Part shown: piece by piece, positions 7,678 through 17,500 of the stretch | Layout of the letters: each line of letters opens with the position of its first letter | Position numbering within the stretch: position 1 is the first letter of the stretch | Origin: an uncultured Prevotellaceae bacterium | GTDB lineage: Bacteria; Bacteroidota; Bacteroidia; Bacteroidales; Bacteroidaceae | Direction of reading: 5' to 3' | Assembly: GCA_902775075.1 (NCBI GenBank) | Contig: CACYKX010000001.1 | Span: 1-64,000, forward strand | Length of the DNA stretch: 64,000 bases | Translations under genes and position numbers: made by a program | The notes under the pieces: generated by a model | Database searches by the model: none | What the model saw: only the letters and a program-made list of their open reading frames with translations | Told to the model about the DNA's origin: nothing

Positions 7678-10142
7678 GATTCTTTTTTCTCGTTTTTTTC
7701 TTCAGGAATAGTATATTTAACGGGATTGTCAACCAACTCGTCCGTTAGAGCGAAGTTCCATACATCTTTCACGTTCTTCACATAATGGAAGGTAACTCCT
7801 TTCAGATATTTCTCTGGAATCTCTTCTATATCCTTCTTGTTTTCCTCGCAGAGCATGATATCGGTGATACCTGCACGTTTGGCAGCTAAGATCTTCTCCT
7901 TGATGCCACCTACAGGAAGAACCTTTCCACGAAGTGTGATCTCACCTGTCATAGCTGTATTCTTGCGAACTTTGCGTTGCGTGAGGGCAGAGGCAATAGA
8001 TGTTGCAATGGTAATACCTGCTGAAGGACCATCTTTAGGGGTGGCACCTTCTGGCACATGGATATGAATATTATAGTTCTCGAATATGCGATAGTCTATG
8101 CCCAAATCCTCTGCATGCGCCTTTACGTATTGCAAAGCAATCATAGCACTTTCCTTCATCACATCACCCAAGTTTCCAGTAAGCGTCAGATGACCACCTT
8201 TCGCCATATTCAGAGAGGTTTCAATGAATAGAATTTCTCCGCCGACACTCGTCCATGCCAAACCTGTTACCACACCAGCATAGTCATTACCTTGGTAGAT
8301 GTCACGATAGTATGGAGGTTTACCAAGTAAGTCCTCTATCATCTTTGGTGTGATGTCGGTATCTGTCAACTCATCATTCTGAGCCTTCTTGTAAGCAAGT
8401 TTGCGTAGGGCCTTACTTATCTGTTTGTCTAGAGAGCGTACACCACTTTCCCTTGTATAGCTTTCTACGATTTTTTCCAAAGCGCCCTTGCTGAATTTTA
8501 CCTTAGGTTCGTTTTCGTTAAGTCCTGTATTCTCCAATTCCTTAGGTACAAGGTGTCGTTTGGCAATTTCTACCTTTTCCTCTGTAATATATCCAGACAC
8601 CTCAATGATTTCCATACGGTCAAGTAATGGAGTAGGAATTGTGCTCAGATCATTTGCTGTTGCGATGAAGAGAACCTTTGATAAGTCATAATCAGCATCG
8701 AGATAATTATCGTGGAAAGTTGTGTTCTGTTCTGGATCCAATACCTCAAGCAAAGCAGATGCAGGATCACCATTTACGGTATTCTGTGTCACCTTGTCAA
8801 TCTCGTCAAGGATGAAAACAGGGTTACTACTTCCTACTTTCTGAATGTTCTTAATGATTCGTCCCGGCATCGCACCGATATATGTACGTCGATGACCGCG
8901 GATTTCAGACTCATCATGCAGACCGCCGAGGCTCACACGCACATATTTACGCTTCATTGCTGCGGCAATACTTTTCCCGAGTGAAGTCTTACCAACTCCT
9001 GGAGGACCGTATAGACAGAGAATTGGGCTCTTCATATCACCTTTCAATGATAGTACAGCCATGTATTCCAAAATACGCTCCTTCACCTTCTCCATGCCGT
9101 AATGATCTTTGTCGAGAATACGTTTAGCACGTTTCAAGTCAAGGTCGTCATCGGTATATATTCCCCAAGGCAAATTCACCAATGTCTGTAAATAGGTGAA
9201 TTGTACATTATATTCAGGGTTCTGAGGATTCAGATTATCCAATTTCGCTAATTCTCGATCGAATAGATTCTGAATATCATGATTCCATTTCTTATCGCTA
9301 GCGAGTTTTAATAGTTCCTTTCGGTCTGGATTACCTTCAAAACCACCTAACTCTTCCTTGATATTCTTCATCTGTTGCTGCAAGAAGTAATCCTTCTGTT
9401 GCTTATCGAGATCTTGATGCGTCTTCTCGCTGATACGCATCTTGATGAGATTGTATTGTTGTTCTCTATCGAATACCTGTAATAATTGATAGGTACGACT
9501 TATTACAGACTCTTTGCAAAGGAAGTCGTATTTGTCTTTATCTGGGAACGGGAAGTTTGCACAGATAAAGTTAATCATCATCATAGGGTTCTTTATGTTG
9601 TTGATTGCCATCATGACCTCATTTGGCAGATCAGAACTAGTCCTTATGTATCTTTCGGCTGCATCTTTTGCTGTTTTGATAAGCAATTTTGTTTCTTCGC
9701 TTTCAGTGTCCTCAAGAAGTTTTTCCTCCAGAGGGGTCACGTTTCCCCGATAGAAAGGTTTCTTCTTCGTGATTTCATCTAAGCGACATTTACCCTCAGC
9801 CTGGATGATAGCTGTTAGATTATTACCACTTTCATCCATGTCTACCACTCTTAGTAACTTGGCAAACACACCTATAGGATATAAATCCTCTGCTGTAGGA
9901 TTGTCTACAGATTCATCCTTTTGTGCGAAAATACAAAATACGTCATCGTATTTCTTCTCTAGATGTCTGATAACTTTGATACTTGCCTTGCGACCAATCA
10001 TGATAGGTGTTACCACACTAGGGAATGCCATTAGTGTTCGTGTACACAGGATAGGGTAGTCTCCAGCTTCGTATTTGTTCGTGAGAATATTTGGATCGTC
10101 GTTAAAATCGGCAATCATTTCAAAACCGTTTTGCTTATTCAT
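7674..10142 (-). CDS. lon: ATP-dependent Lon protease
   Basis: An 822-residue LonA protease: N-terminal substrate domain (about residues 25-230), coiled-coil linker, AAA+ domain with GPPGVGKT at 379-386 and FILDEIDK at 443-450, and a C-terminal serine protease domain. The catalytic dyad is visible as Ser707 in [10 protein letters not shown] and Lys750 in [13 protein letters not shown]. It degrades misfolded and regulatory cytosolic proteins. It is the first gene of the operon, with a -7 box in the upstream gap. The start is the first Met, well placed after the promoter. Confidence 0.97.
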   Translation of the reverse strand: MNKQNGFEMIADFNDDPNILTNKYEAGDYPILCTRTLMAFPSVVTPIMIGRKASIKVIRHLEKKYDDVFCIFAQKDESVDNPTAEDLYPIGVFAKLLRVVDMDESGNNLTAIIQAEGKCRLDEITKKKPFYRGNVTPLEEKLLEDTESEETKLLIKTAKDAAERYIRTSSDLPNEVMMAINNIKNPMMMINFICANFPFPDKDKYDFLCKESVISRTYQLLQVFDREQQYNLIKMRISEKTHQDLDKQQKDYFLQQQMKNIKEELGGFEGNPDRKELLKLASDKKWNHDIQNLFDRELAKLDNLNPQNPEYNVQFTYLQTLVNLPWGIYTDDDLDLKRAKRILDKDHYGMEKVKERILEYMAVLSLKGDMKSPILCLYGPPGVGKTSLGKSIAAAMKRKYVRVSLGGLHDESEIRGHRRTYIGAMPGRIIKNIQKVGSSNPVFILDEIDKVTQNTVNGDPASALLEVLDPEQNTTFHDNYLDADYDLSKVLFIATANDLSTIPTPLLDRMEIIEVSGYITEEKVEIAKRHLVPKELENTGLNENEPKVKFSKGALEKIVESYTRESGVRSLDKQISKALRKLAYKKAQNDELTDTDITPKMIEDLLGKPPYYRDIYQGNDYAGVVTGLAWTSVGGEILFIETSLNMAKGGHLTLTGNLGDVMKESAMIALQYVKAHAEDLGIDYRIFENYNIHIHVPEGATPKDGPSAGITIATSIASALTQRKVRKNTAMTGEITLRGKVLPVGGIKEKILAAKRAGITDIMLCEENKKDIEEIPEKYLKGVTFHYVKNVKDVWNFALTDELVDNPVKYTIPEEKNEKKES

Positions 10143-10171
10143 TGAATAAATTCAAAATTTTATTTAGGGTG

Positions 10172-10179
10172 CAAAGATA
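10172..10179 (-). promoter_or_regulatory. -7 box of the lon operon
   Basis: TATCTTTG on the minus strand, about 30 nt before the lon start. No clear TTTG lies at the usual distance. Confidence 0.6.
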
Positions 10180-10256
10180 CGCAAATTTATTTTGATTATC
10201 GCATGTATCCTTAATTATTTTATAATATTCATTGTTTTTTGTCGTTTATTAGGTAT

Positions 10257-10955
10257 ATGAGTAATAGCTTTTTTTCTTTTCGCCAGTTTTCGATTTCTCA
10301 AGATCGATGTGCTATGAAGGTGGGCACGGATGGTGTTCTGTTGGGTGCTTGGGCTCCTGGTGGACAGCGTATTCTCGATGTGGGTACGGGAACGTCGCTT
10401 ATAGCTTTGATGATGGCGCAGCGTTTTCCAACATCACATGTTGTTGGAATCGATGTCGATGATGAGGCTTGTTTGCAGGCAGCTGAAAATGTTGAGAATT
10501 CTCCTTTTAGTGATAGAGTAAAAATCGTGAAGTCGAGTCTGCAAGAGTTTCTTGTGGAAGAATCTTTTGATGCGATAGTTTCCAATCCTCCATACTTTGT
10601 CAATTCTTTAAAGAATCCGGATGCTCGTCGTACACTCGCTCGACATACGGATAGTCTGTCGTTTGACGACTTGTTTCGTGGGGTCGGTCGATTGTTGTCT
10701 GAATATGGCGTATTCTCGATAATAATACCTGCTGATGCTCTTGAACAAATATTACTAAATGCTTGTCACTATGGGTTTTATGTATCACGTCAAGTAGCCG
10801 TTAAAACGGTAGGACGAAAATTGCCTAAACGGTATCTAATTAGTTTTCGCCGACAGCCAACCGAGTGCGTTGTCGAAGAGATAAAAGTTATGACCGATTC
10901 CGAAGGAAGTCGGTCGGCTTGGTTTGATGCTCTTACGCGAGAATTCTATTTATAA
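10257..10955 (+). CDS. trmN6: tRNA1(Val) (adenine37-N6)-methyltransferase, TrmN6/YfiC-like
   Basis: A class I S-adenosylmethionine-dependent methyltransferase of 232 residues from the chosen ATG. The SAM site is ILDVGTGTSLIALMMAQR, the next acidic strand VVGIDVDDEA, and the catalytic motif VSNPPYF is the (N/D)PPY type that methylates exocyclic amines of adenine. MKVGTDGVLLGAW near the N terminus is typical of the YfiC group. An upstream in-frame TTG at 10239 is less convincing than this ATG. The tRNA target follows from the family; a different adenine substrate is possible. It is divergent from lon. Confidence 0.85.
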   Translation: MSNSFFSFRQFSISQDRCAMKVGTDGVLLGAWAPGGQRILDVGTGTSLIALMMAQRFPTSHVVGIDVDDEACLQAAENVENSPFSDRVKIVKSSLQEFLVEESFDAIVSNPPYFVNSLKNPDARRTLARHTDSLSFDDLFRGVGRLLSEYGVFSIIIPADALEQILLNACHYGFYVSRQVAVKTVGRKLPKRYLISFRRQPTECVVEEIKVMTDSEGSRSAWFDALTREFYL

Positions 10956-10987
10956 GTCTCTAATTTCGAGGAAGGAGAAATCTCTTC

Positions 10988-12031
10988 TCAAAGGTTCAAT
11001 TTGCGCTGAATGGTACGACTTAGCACCTCTATTCTTCTCCCAGATTTGTTGATATCTTTCTTTAGATCGCATCTGATACCATTTATCTGATTGAAGAATT
11101 CTGTGAAGGCCGTCTGTACCATGTTAGGTTGTCGTCTATTCTTGTTTGCGTGAGGGTTCACGATGATTTTGATACCTTTCTCATGTAATTTTACCTCAAT
11201 GTCCTTACCGGTCATCACAGGGTCTCCATCGTAATGAATGACACCTGGTTTACTGCGATGAATGTGTAGCTCTTTACAAGTGAAAGTCTTGATTCTGGAG
11301 TTCTTGTTCAGAGTCTTGTTGAACATATCGAAACTCACCTGTGGCGCTTCCAATACATCGAAAGGTTCCATGATGATCACGTCCATAAGGCCATCGCTCA
11401 TCGACGCTTGTGGCGCAATGTATGCGTTATTGCCATATTGCGAAGCATTCGCGATGCTGATCAGAAAAGCCTCATATTTTTTAGTACCAGTTTCGTCCTC
11501 AATGGTATAAGTCTCGGGCTTATATTTTAACCCTTCTCTAAGAATGTTCTCTGCATAAGTGATAGGTCCGCGCTTTCCGGATTCTGCAAATTTCATGCTG
11601 ACAAAAGCATCAAAGCCCATACCACAGGTACAGAAGAATGGGAAATCGTTGATTACTCCGAAATCTAGATCATGAATTTCACATTCATTAATAATCTGGA
11701 TACTTTTTTTGATATTGATGGGGAGCATCAAATGGCGCGCAAGTCCATTGCCAGAACCACAAGGGATAATGCCCAAGGCTGTGTTAGAATGAACAACAGC
11801 TTTGGCAACCTCGTTCACGGTACCATCTCCGCCTACAGCAACTACGATGTCAACATTATTCGTCATTGCCTCGCGAGCAATCTCGGTAGCGTGACCAGCG
11901 CGTTCTGTATATCTTATCTCATATTCAAACTTATCGTGATCAAGAGTATGTTCAATAATTTCAGGAATTCTAGCTTTGCTGATCGTACCCGAAATAGGGT
12001 TCATGATGAAAATAATGCGCTTTTTATCCAT
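10988..12031 (-). CDS. diacylglycerol/sphingoid-base kinase family lipid kinase
   Basis: A 347-residue DAGK-catalytic-domain protein. The nucleotide-binding start IIFIMNPISG is followed by VVAVGGDGTVNEV (the GGDGT signature) and LGIIPCGSGNGLARHL. The C-terminal half has the beta-sandwich features DGLMDVIIMEP and IHYDGDPV. Family members phosphorylate diacylglycerol or, in eukaryotes and some bacteria, sphingoid bases. The gene is divergent from serine palmitoyltransferase with both promoters in one gap, so a long-chain-base or ceramide substrate is a reasonable inference, though a DgkB/YegS-type role is equally possible. A basic 30-residue tail follows the domain. Confidence 0.88.
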   Translation of the reverse strand: MDKKRIIFIMNPISGTISKARIPEIIEHTLDHDKFEYEIRYTERAGHATEIAREAMTNNVDIVVAVGGDGTVNEVAKAVVHSNTALGIIPCGSGNGLARHLMLPINIKKSIQIINECEIHDLDFGVINDFPFFCTCGMGFDAFVSMKFAESGKRGPITYAENILREGLKYKPETYTIEDETGTKKYEAFLISIANASQYGNNAYIAPQASMSDGLMDVIIMEPFDVLEAPQVSFDMFNKTLNKNSRIKTFTCKELHIHRSKPGVIHYDGDPVMTGKDIEVKLHEKGIKIIVNPHANKNRRQPNMVQTAFTEFFNQINGIRCDLKKDINKSGRRIEVLSRTIQRKLNL

Positions 12032-12050
12032 CTTATAAAGTTTTGTGTTG

Positions 12051-12058
12051 CAAAATTA
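12051..12058 (-). promoter_or_regulatory. -7 box of the lipid kinase gene
   Basis: TAATTTTG on the minus strand, 20 nt before the kinase start. Confidence 0.6.
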
Positions 12059-12153
12059 CATAATTCTGTCGAGAAAACAGATTTAAAAGCATTAAAAAAT
12101 ACTCATGAAGTAACTTTCTTTTGAAAAAATGAATATTATTATCTAAATTTTTG

Positions 12154-12161
12154 TATCTTTG
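12154..12161 (+). promoter_or_regulatory. -7 box of spt
   Basis: TATCTTTG followed by GCACGC, about 46 nt before the spt start. No TTTG at the expected distance. Confidence 0.65.
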
Positions 12162-12207
12162 CACGCTGTAAGCAAAAATGAAATAAACAAAAGTACACCT
12201 ATTAATA

Positions 12208-13395
12208 ATGGGACAGTTACAAGAAAGATACAAAAATTATCGTGAGCCTCAGAAATATATGGAGGCTGGCGTTTACCCTTATTTTAGAGCCATTACCAGC
12301 AAACAGGGCCCTGAGGTAACAATGGGAGACCATAGCGTTTTGATGTTTGGTAGTAATGCATACACTGGTCTTACAGGTGATGATCGCATCATTGAGGCTG
12401 GTAAGAAAGCTCTTGAGAAGTATGGCTCTGGTTGTGCCGGAAGCCGTTTCTTGAATGGTACACTTGACATCCATGTTCAGTTGGAGAAAGAGTTGGCCGA
12501 GTTTGAACACAAAGATGACGCGCTCTGCTTCTCTACAGGTTTTACTGTTAACTCTGGTGTTATTCCAGCAGTTGTTGGTCGTGGTGATTATCTGATATGT
12601 GATGATCGTGATCATGCTTCTATCGTTGATGGACGTCGTTTGAGTTTTGCCACCCAACTTCATTATAAGCATAATGATATGGCAGATCTTGAGCGTGTTC
12701 TCCAGAAGTTACCACATGAGGCTGTTAAACTTATCGTTGTTGACGGTGTGTTCTCTATGGAGGGTGATTTGGCAAAATTGCCAGAGATTGTAGAACTCAA
12801 GCATAAGTACAACTGCTCAATCATGGTTGATGAGGCTCATGGCCTTGGTGTATTTGGTAAGCAAGGTCGTGGTGTGTGTGATCATTTCGGTCTTTCAGAC
12901 GAAGTTGATCTTATAATGGGTACCTTCTCTAAGAGTTTGGCATCTATCGGTGGTTTCATCGCATCAGATAAAGATACGATAAACTATCTTCGTCATACGA
13001 GTCGTACATATATCTTCTCAGCTTCAGATACTCCTGCAGCAACAGCTTCAGCACTCGAGGCTCTTCATATCATTCAGAATGAGCCAGAGCGAATCCAGCA
13101 TCTTTGGGACGTTACCAATTATGCGTTGAAGCGTTTCAAGGAGGAAGGCTTTGAGATTGGTGACACAGAGAGTCCTATTATTCCTCTTTATGTTCATGAT
13201 GTAGAAAAGACATTTAAGATTACAGCATTGGCTTATGAGGCTGGTGTATTCATCAACCCAGTAATTCCTCCAGCATGTGCTCCTCAGGATACACTTGTAC
13301 GTTTTGCCCTTATGGCTTCTCATAATCAGGAGCAGGTTGAGCGTGGTGTTCAGATTCTTAAGAAGATCTTTGTTGAGCAGGGAGTTATTAAGTAA
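12208..13395 (+). CDS. spt: serine palmitoyltransferase (sphingolipid synthesis)
   Basis: A 395-residue PLP enzyme of the alpha-oxoamine synthase family. It would condense L-serine with a long-chain acyl-CoA to 3-ketosphinganine, the first step of sphingolipid synthesis. The PLP lysine is Lys242 in GTFSKSLASIGGF; His136 in DDRDHASI stacks on the cofactor, and Asp208 with His211 lie in MVDEAHGLG. The N-terminal GVYPYFRAI is typical of Bacteroidota SPTs and separates it from BioF and 2-amino-3-ketobutyrate ligase, the main alternatives. The protein is soluble. It is monocistronic, followed by a strong terminator, and faces a lipid kinase gene. Confidence 0.92.
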   Translation: MGQLQERYKNYREPQKYMEAGVYPYFRAITSKQGPEVTMGDHSVLMFGSNAYTGLTGDDRIIEAGKKALEKYGSGCAGSRFLNGTLDIHVQLEKELAEFEHKDDALCFSTGFTVNSGVIPAVVGRGDYLICDDRDHASIVDGRRLSFATQLHYKHNDMADLERVLQKLPHEAVKLIVVDGVFSMEGDLAKLPEIVELKHKYNCSIMVDEAHGLGVFGKQGRGVCDHFGLSDEVDLIMGTFSKSLASIGGFIASDKDTINYLRHTSRTYIFSASDTPAATASALEALHIIQNEPERIQHLWDVTNYALKRFKEEGFEIGDTESPIIPLYVHDVEKTFKITALAYEAGVFINPVIPPACAPQDTLVRFALMASHNQEQVERGVQILKKIFVEQGVIK

Positions 13396-13421
13396 TTGAT
13401 TAGTTTTATATCTATATAATT

Positions 13422-13457
13422 AATAGGTTGCAATTGATGTTGCAACCTATTTTTTTT
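13422..13457 (+). terminator. spt terminator
   Basis: AATAGGTTGCAA and TTGCAACCTATT form a perfect 12-bp stem followed by a run of T. Confidence 0.9.
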
Positions 13458-13540
13458 GATATAAAAAGCATTCAGAGAAGGATTGATTATGGAAATTTTA
13501 GAAGAAAAGATATTTTTATTTAAAAAAAGTCCATCGAAAG

Positions 13541-13572
13541 TTTGGTGGAATGGATAATTTGTATTACCTTTG
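13541..13572 (+). promoter_or_regulatory. tRNA-Pro promoter
   Basis: TTTGGT, with TACCTTTG 20 nt after the TTTG, then the GCACTCGCAATT extension shared by the other tRNA promoters in the window. Confidence 0.85.
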
Positions 13573-13614
13573 CACTCGCAATTCAGAAATGAAGCTTAAT
13601 TAGTAAGCAAGTTT

Positions 13615-13688
13615 CGGGGTGTAGCGCAGTCCGGTAGCGCTCCTGGTTTGGGACCAGGTGGTCGCAGGTTCGAATCCTGTCGCCCCGA
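13615..13688 (+). tRNA. tRNA-Pro (TGG), copy 1
   Basis: Acceptor stem CGGGGTG/CGCCCCG, anticodon stem CCTGG/CCAGG with loop TTTGGGA (anticodon TGG), and a normal T loop TTCGAAT. CCA is not encoded. Confidence 0.97.
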
Positions 13689-13717
13689 CATTTTCTGAAA
13701 GAAACCTCCTTATAGTT

Positions 13718-13791
13718 CGGGGTGTAGCGCAGTCCGGTAGCGCTCCTGGTTTGGGACCAGGTGGTCGCAGGTTCGAATCCTGTCGCCCCGA
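13718..13791 (+). tRNA. tRNA-Pro (TGG), copy 2
   Basis: Identical to the preceding tRNA-Pro, 29 bases downstream, on the same transcript. A terminator follows at once. Confidence 0.97.
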
Positions 13792-13796
13792 CAAGA

Positions 13797-13831
13797 AAAG
13801 AAGTTAGAAGTTTTTCTAACTTCTTTTTTTT
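13797..13831 (+). terminator. tRNA-Pro pair terminator
   Basis: AGAAGTTAGAA and TTCTAACTTCT form an 11-bp stem followed by eight T. Confidence 0.9.
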
Positions 13832-13892
13832 GTATATACTAGTTTCTTGTATTTTAGTTTGTGTGTGATTTGAAATAAGTTAAAGTGTTTCT

Positions 13893-13936
13893 CCCGAACG
13901 AATCCCGAAGGCATCCTGAACGAACCACGAATGAGA
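13893..13936 (+). repeat. 11-nt tandem repeat, four units
   Basis: Four consecutive 11-nt units keep the CCnGAA phase: CCCGAACGAAT, CCCGAAGGCAT, CCTGAACGAAC, CACGAATGAGA. Similarity decays along the array. Function unknown. Confidence 0.7.
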
Positions 13937-14072
13937 AATTTATAATATTTAAACTTTATCGTGAAACTGTTAAAAGAAATCGTGTACGGTTTTATGTTCC
14001 ATCTAGAACAAAAGAGAGCCTTTTAAGTCCTTGAAATACTATAAAAGTCATCTAAATAAGTTGATTTTCCGA

Positions 14073-14160
14073 ATGAAGTTAACTTCATCGGCTTACGAAG
14101 TTAACTTCGTAAGTTTATGTGAATAGATATGTCGGACTATGTAGTTAACTGAAAAAGTCG
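14073..14160 (+). repeat. 22-nt phased AGTTAACT palindrome array A
   Basis: Four consecutive 22-nt units. Units 1, 2 and 4 contain AGTTAACT at the same phase; unit 3 is degenerate but keeps the length. Unit 1 has the perfect palindrome ATGAAGTTAACTTCAT, and unit 2 lies in the perfect 20-nt palindrome TTACGAAGTTAACTTCGTAA. The same unit forms array B upstream of dinB. Nothing like spacers is present. Confidence 0.85.
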
Positions 14161-14463
14161 ATATTTTCGGTATTTTATGATGATTAAAGTAAGATCAAAA
14201 ATATAACTCGCTGATTAACAGTAAGTTGTACATTGCTTATATTCCCAATATTCACAGCCATCTAACTTTTAAAGCCTAATTCACGAATTATGAGCATCTT
14301 TTGACGATAGAAAATTAAACAATGAAAGGTTCGTTAAACTTTCCTGGATTCAAGTTAATAAGGCGAATTCAACTTGCAAGTGCAATTGCTATTTATTTGT
14401 AGGCACTCTGACGATTTTATCTTTTTTAACTATTTATTTCCAGTACCTAATTCGTTTTATATT

Positions 14464-14471
14464 TATATTTG
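14464..14471 (+). promoter_or_regulatory. -7 box of the M60 peptidase gene
   Basis: TATATTTG followed by a leader of about 65 nt to the ATG. No clear TTTG upstream. Confidence 0.6.
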
Positions 14472-14537
14472 CGAAAATAAACATCTTATAACTATAAAGA
14501 ATTCCTAAAGTAACAAAACATCTTAATACATCGATAA

Positions 14538-17500
14538 ATGAAAAGTATTAAACATCAATTAATAAAAATAGCGCGGCGTTTCATGATTCTCAGTCTTATG
14601 ATAACTGTAGCACAACAAGCGTCAGCATATACCTTTGTGACCTCTCTCGACGATGTTGAAACAGGTTATTATCGTGTTTATTCTCAAGCCTACGATATAA
14701 CGATGGCTATGAGTGAGGCTACAATGTCGCATAATGTATTCTGCGATACACCTGATGCGAACAAATTTATTCAAGTGTGGAAGATTACAGTCAGTAACCC
14801 TACTGCCACAACCAAGGATATTACATTGGAAAATGTAGTTACAGGGTTGAAAATAAATCGTTCGTCAGGTAATTTCCATACCCACCAAAATGCCATGCTC
14901 TTTTTACTCGAGTTTACGGGATCTGGCTTTACAATAGCTGTGAAAAACGATCCCAGTAATGGGTTGCATCACCAACAAGCTGGGCATGATGTAGTAAGTT
15001 ATGGGAAAGGAGCCGCAGCTTCAAAATGGCAACTAGAAAAAGTAACCATCGATGACGAAGAACTCGCAGCCCAACGTACAAAATATGAAGATTTCAGTGA
15101 TATTGTAAATCGAAAAGCCACTATAACAACTGCATTGAAAAAGTATTTTACCGATGGAAGTTGTTCGGAACTTCAAGATACATATAAAAGTTATACAGAT
15201 GATCAACTGCAAAATGCCATGACAGATGATAATATTCCCCAGATTTGTATCGACATGGCAAAAAAAGTAAAGAATAATAGTTGGGCAGTTTATCAGGATG
15301 GTTGGAGTATCAACGAGAAGAGTTTCCGTGTTGCCAGTTACAAACCAATGAGTAAGGGCAGCCTTTGGCGGAGTTTGACGGATGTAGGTTATGCGCTGTC
15401 ACCTAATTCCGATCCTACAGGTATTGCAGTACAAGCTAATGATATTCTTTCTCTTTATGTGGGGGGCGATATTCCGTCAACGGCAACTTTGACTTTACGT
15501 GATGTGGAACATTACAGTGCTTCCGGCGATGGATATACGCTTGTTAAAGGATTAAATATTATAGAAGTTCAAAAGGCAGGACTTCTTTTCATAGACTATG
15601 AGGTTGATAATACCACAGGAGGAAAGGCTCCTTTTACATCGCTTAGCAGTTATTCAAACCTAAATATTCATATTGAGGGAGGCTCTGTGAATGGATGTTT
15701 TGATATCACTCGCGGGCATACCGATGCCGATTGGGTTATCATGAAGGATGTTCTTTTCAAGGAGTATGACTATCTACAACTTCGTGGCACAAAGCTGTTG
15801 TTTAATATGAATAAAGATCTAGTCATAGCAGCTTGTCCGGAGAAGATGAAAGAAGTACTTGAAATATGGGATGATATTGTTAGTATAGAGCATAGTGTGA
15901 TGGGGCTGGACGAATTTGACGGGTTCTTTAATACATCACTTATGGCGGTCTCAATGACAGGAGGTTACATGTATGCGTCTACGTATGGTACCTATTATAA
16001 TGAAAGTACTCTGTCAACAGTGATGAACTACGACAAATTATTTTCTGGTAGTGCTCTTTGGGGACCTGCTCATGAGAATGGACATATCCATCAGAAAACC
16101 TTTAATATGATAGGGCAATCTGAAGTGTCAAACAACCTGTTCTCTAATGTGGTGATTTATCATAATGGTCATCATACGAGTAGAGAGGAGTATATTTCTA
16201 CTACTTTCCAAAATATGGCAGATGGGAAGTATTGGCTTTATCGAGGCATTTGGGAACGTACCCATCTTTATTTCCAACTCTATCAGTTCTTCCATATACA
16301 AGGCTATAAATCAGATTTTTATCCGAAATTCTTCCAAGCTTTGCGTGAAGACCCAATGCGATCAGTTCAAAAAATGTTTATTGATGCTACAGATGATTAT
16401 TTGAAATTTTATAAGAAAGCCTGTGAGGTGAGTGGTTATGACCTTACAGAATTATTCCAAGCATACGGTTTCTTTATCATTCCGGCAGAAGGAAGTGAGC
16501 GCTATGAAAGCTTCACGTTGAATGGCGTTACCCAAACAGCCTTCCATGTTACCGACTACGGAGAGTATTATATTCGGATCACTCAGGATATGATAAATGA
16601 TGCTATTGCATATGTTAAGTCGAAAAATTTGAAAAAGTGCAATATCGTATTCATAGAAGACCGAGTGTCTGCACCTGATGCGACATATTCGGGTGCTACT
16701 TCCGGAGAAAAGAAAACAGGATTGGAGTATGCAATTGGTAAAGGTGACGTTGGACAATATACTGACTTTCTTAGTGACGTGGGAGCACAAGGCTATGCAG
16801 CGTCTTATACAGAAAATGCCAATGGAGGACTCGATGTGTTCGTCAATACACAGAATGCATCAGGAGCCGTCGGCTTTAAGGTATATGATGCCAATGAAAA
16901 TCTGGTCTATCTCTCTAATACCTATTCTTTTACGATTCCAACTGCTGTCTACGATAAGATCAAAGGTACAGATTTCAAGATCGAGGCAGCTGGTGCAGAC
17001 GGAAACGATCAACAGATGGAAGCTGCCAGTCACTTTATAGAATGGGTGGTAATGGATAAGTCTACTGGTCATGTCATCAAGAGATATGCTCAAACGGTAT
17101 TTGTGAACCAGGCCATTGAAGATTATCCGAGTGAAATCAAAAAGGATTTTGTAGTCTTGCCAACATTTGAGAGTTTTACCTATACAGAACCAGTGGTCAA
17201 AAATATTGAGGCAGACATTGTTACACCATTCCAAACTTCCGATGAAAATACTGGTCGGTACTATTATATTAAGGTGCGCAATGGCTATCTTGCACAGACT
17301 GTAAGTAACGGCGTCTCTGTGCCGACACTTACCACCACAAAGATAGAAGACGACAAATATCGCTGGTCATTCTATGGTAATCCATATGACGGTTATCGCA
17401 TTCGTAATCTTGCTACAGGACAATGGTTATATGCGGGCAATAGCTTTGGCAATGGAGTAGTACCACAGTTGGATTCCCAGATGCCAACAAATTGGACGAT

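Larger units (their letters stand above)
13832..14537 (+). other. 706-base gene-free region with phased repeats
   Basis: No convincing gene is seen. The region holds an 11-nt-period repeat, a 22-nt-period palindrome array (both listed separately) and, at the right end, the -7 box for the M60 peptidase. The rest is AT-rich without recognisable structure. Confidence 0.7.

Noticed and set aside
12208..13395. BioF or 2-amino-3-ketobutyrate ligase instead of serine palmitoyltransferase
   Set aside because: The GVYPYFRAI opening and active-site context fit Bacteroidota SPT better, and no biotin or threonine-degradation genes are adjacent; not fully excluded.
13600..13794. Minus-strand open frame over the tRNA-Pro pair (RQDSNLRPPGPKPG type)
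   Set aside because: Antisense translation of tandem tRNA-Pro, a common spurious protein.
14322..14403. Possible 26-codon frame (MKGSLNFPGFKLIRR...) in the gene-free region
   Set aside because: No ribosome site, promoter or protein-like features; too short to support.
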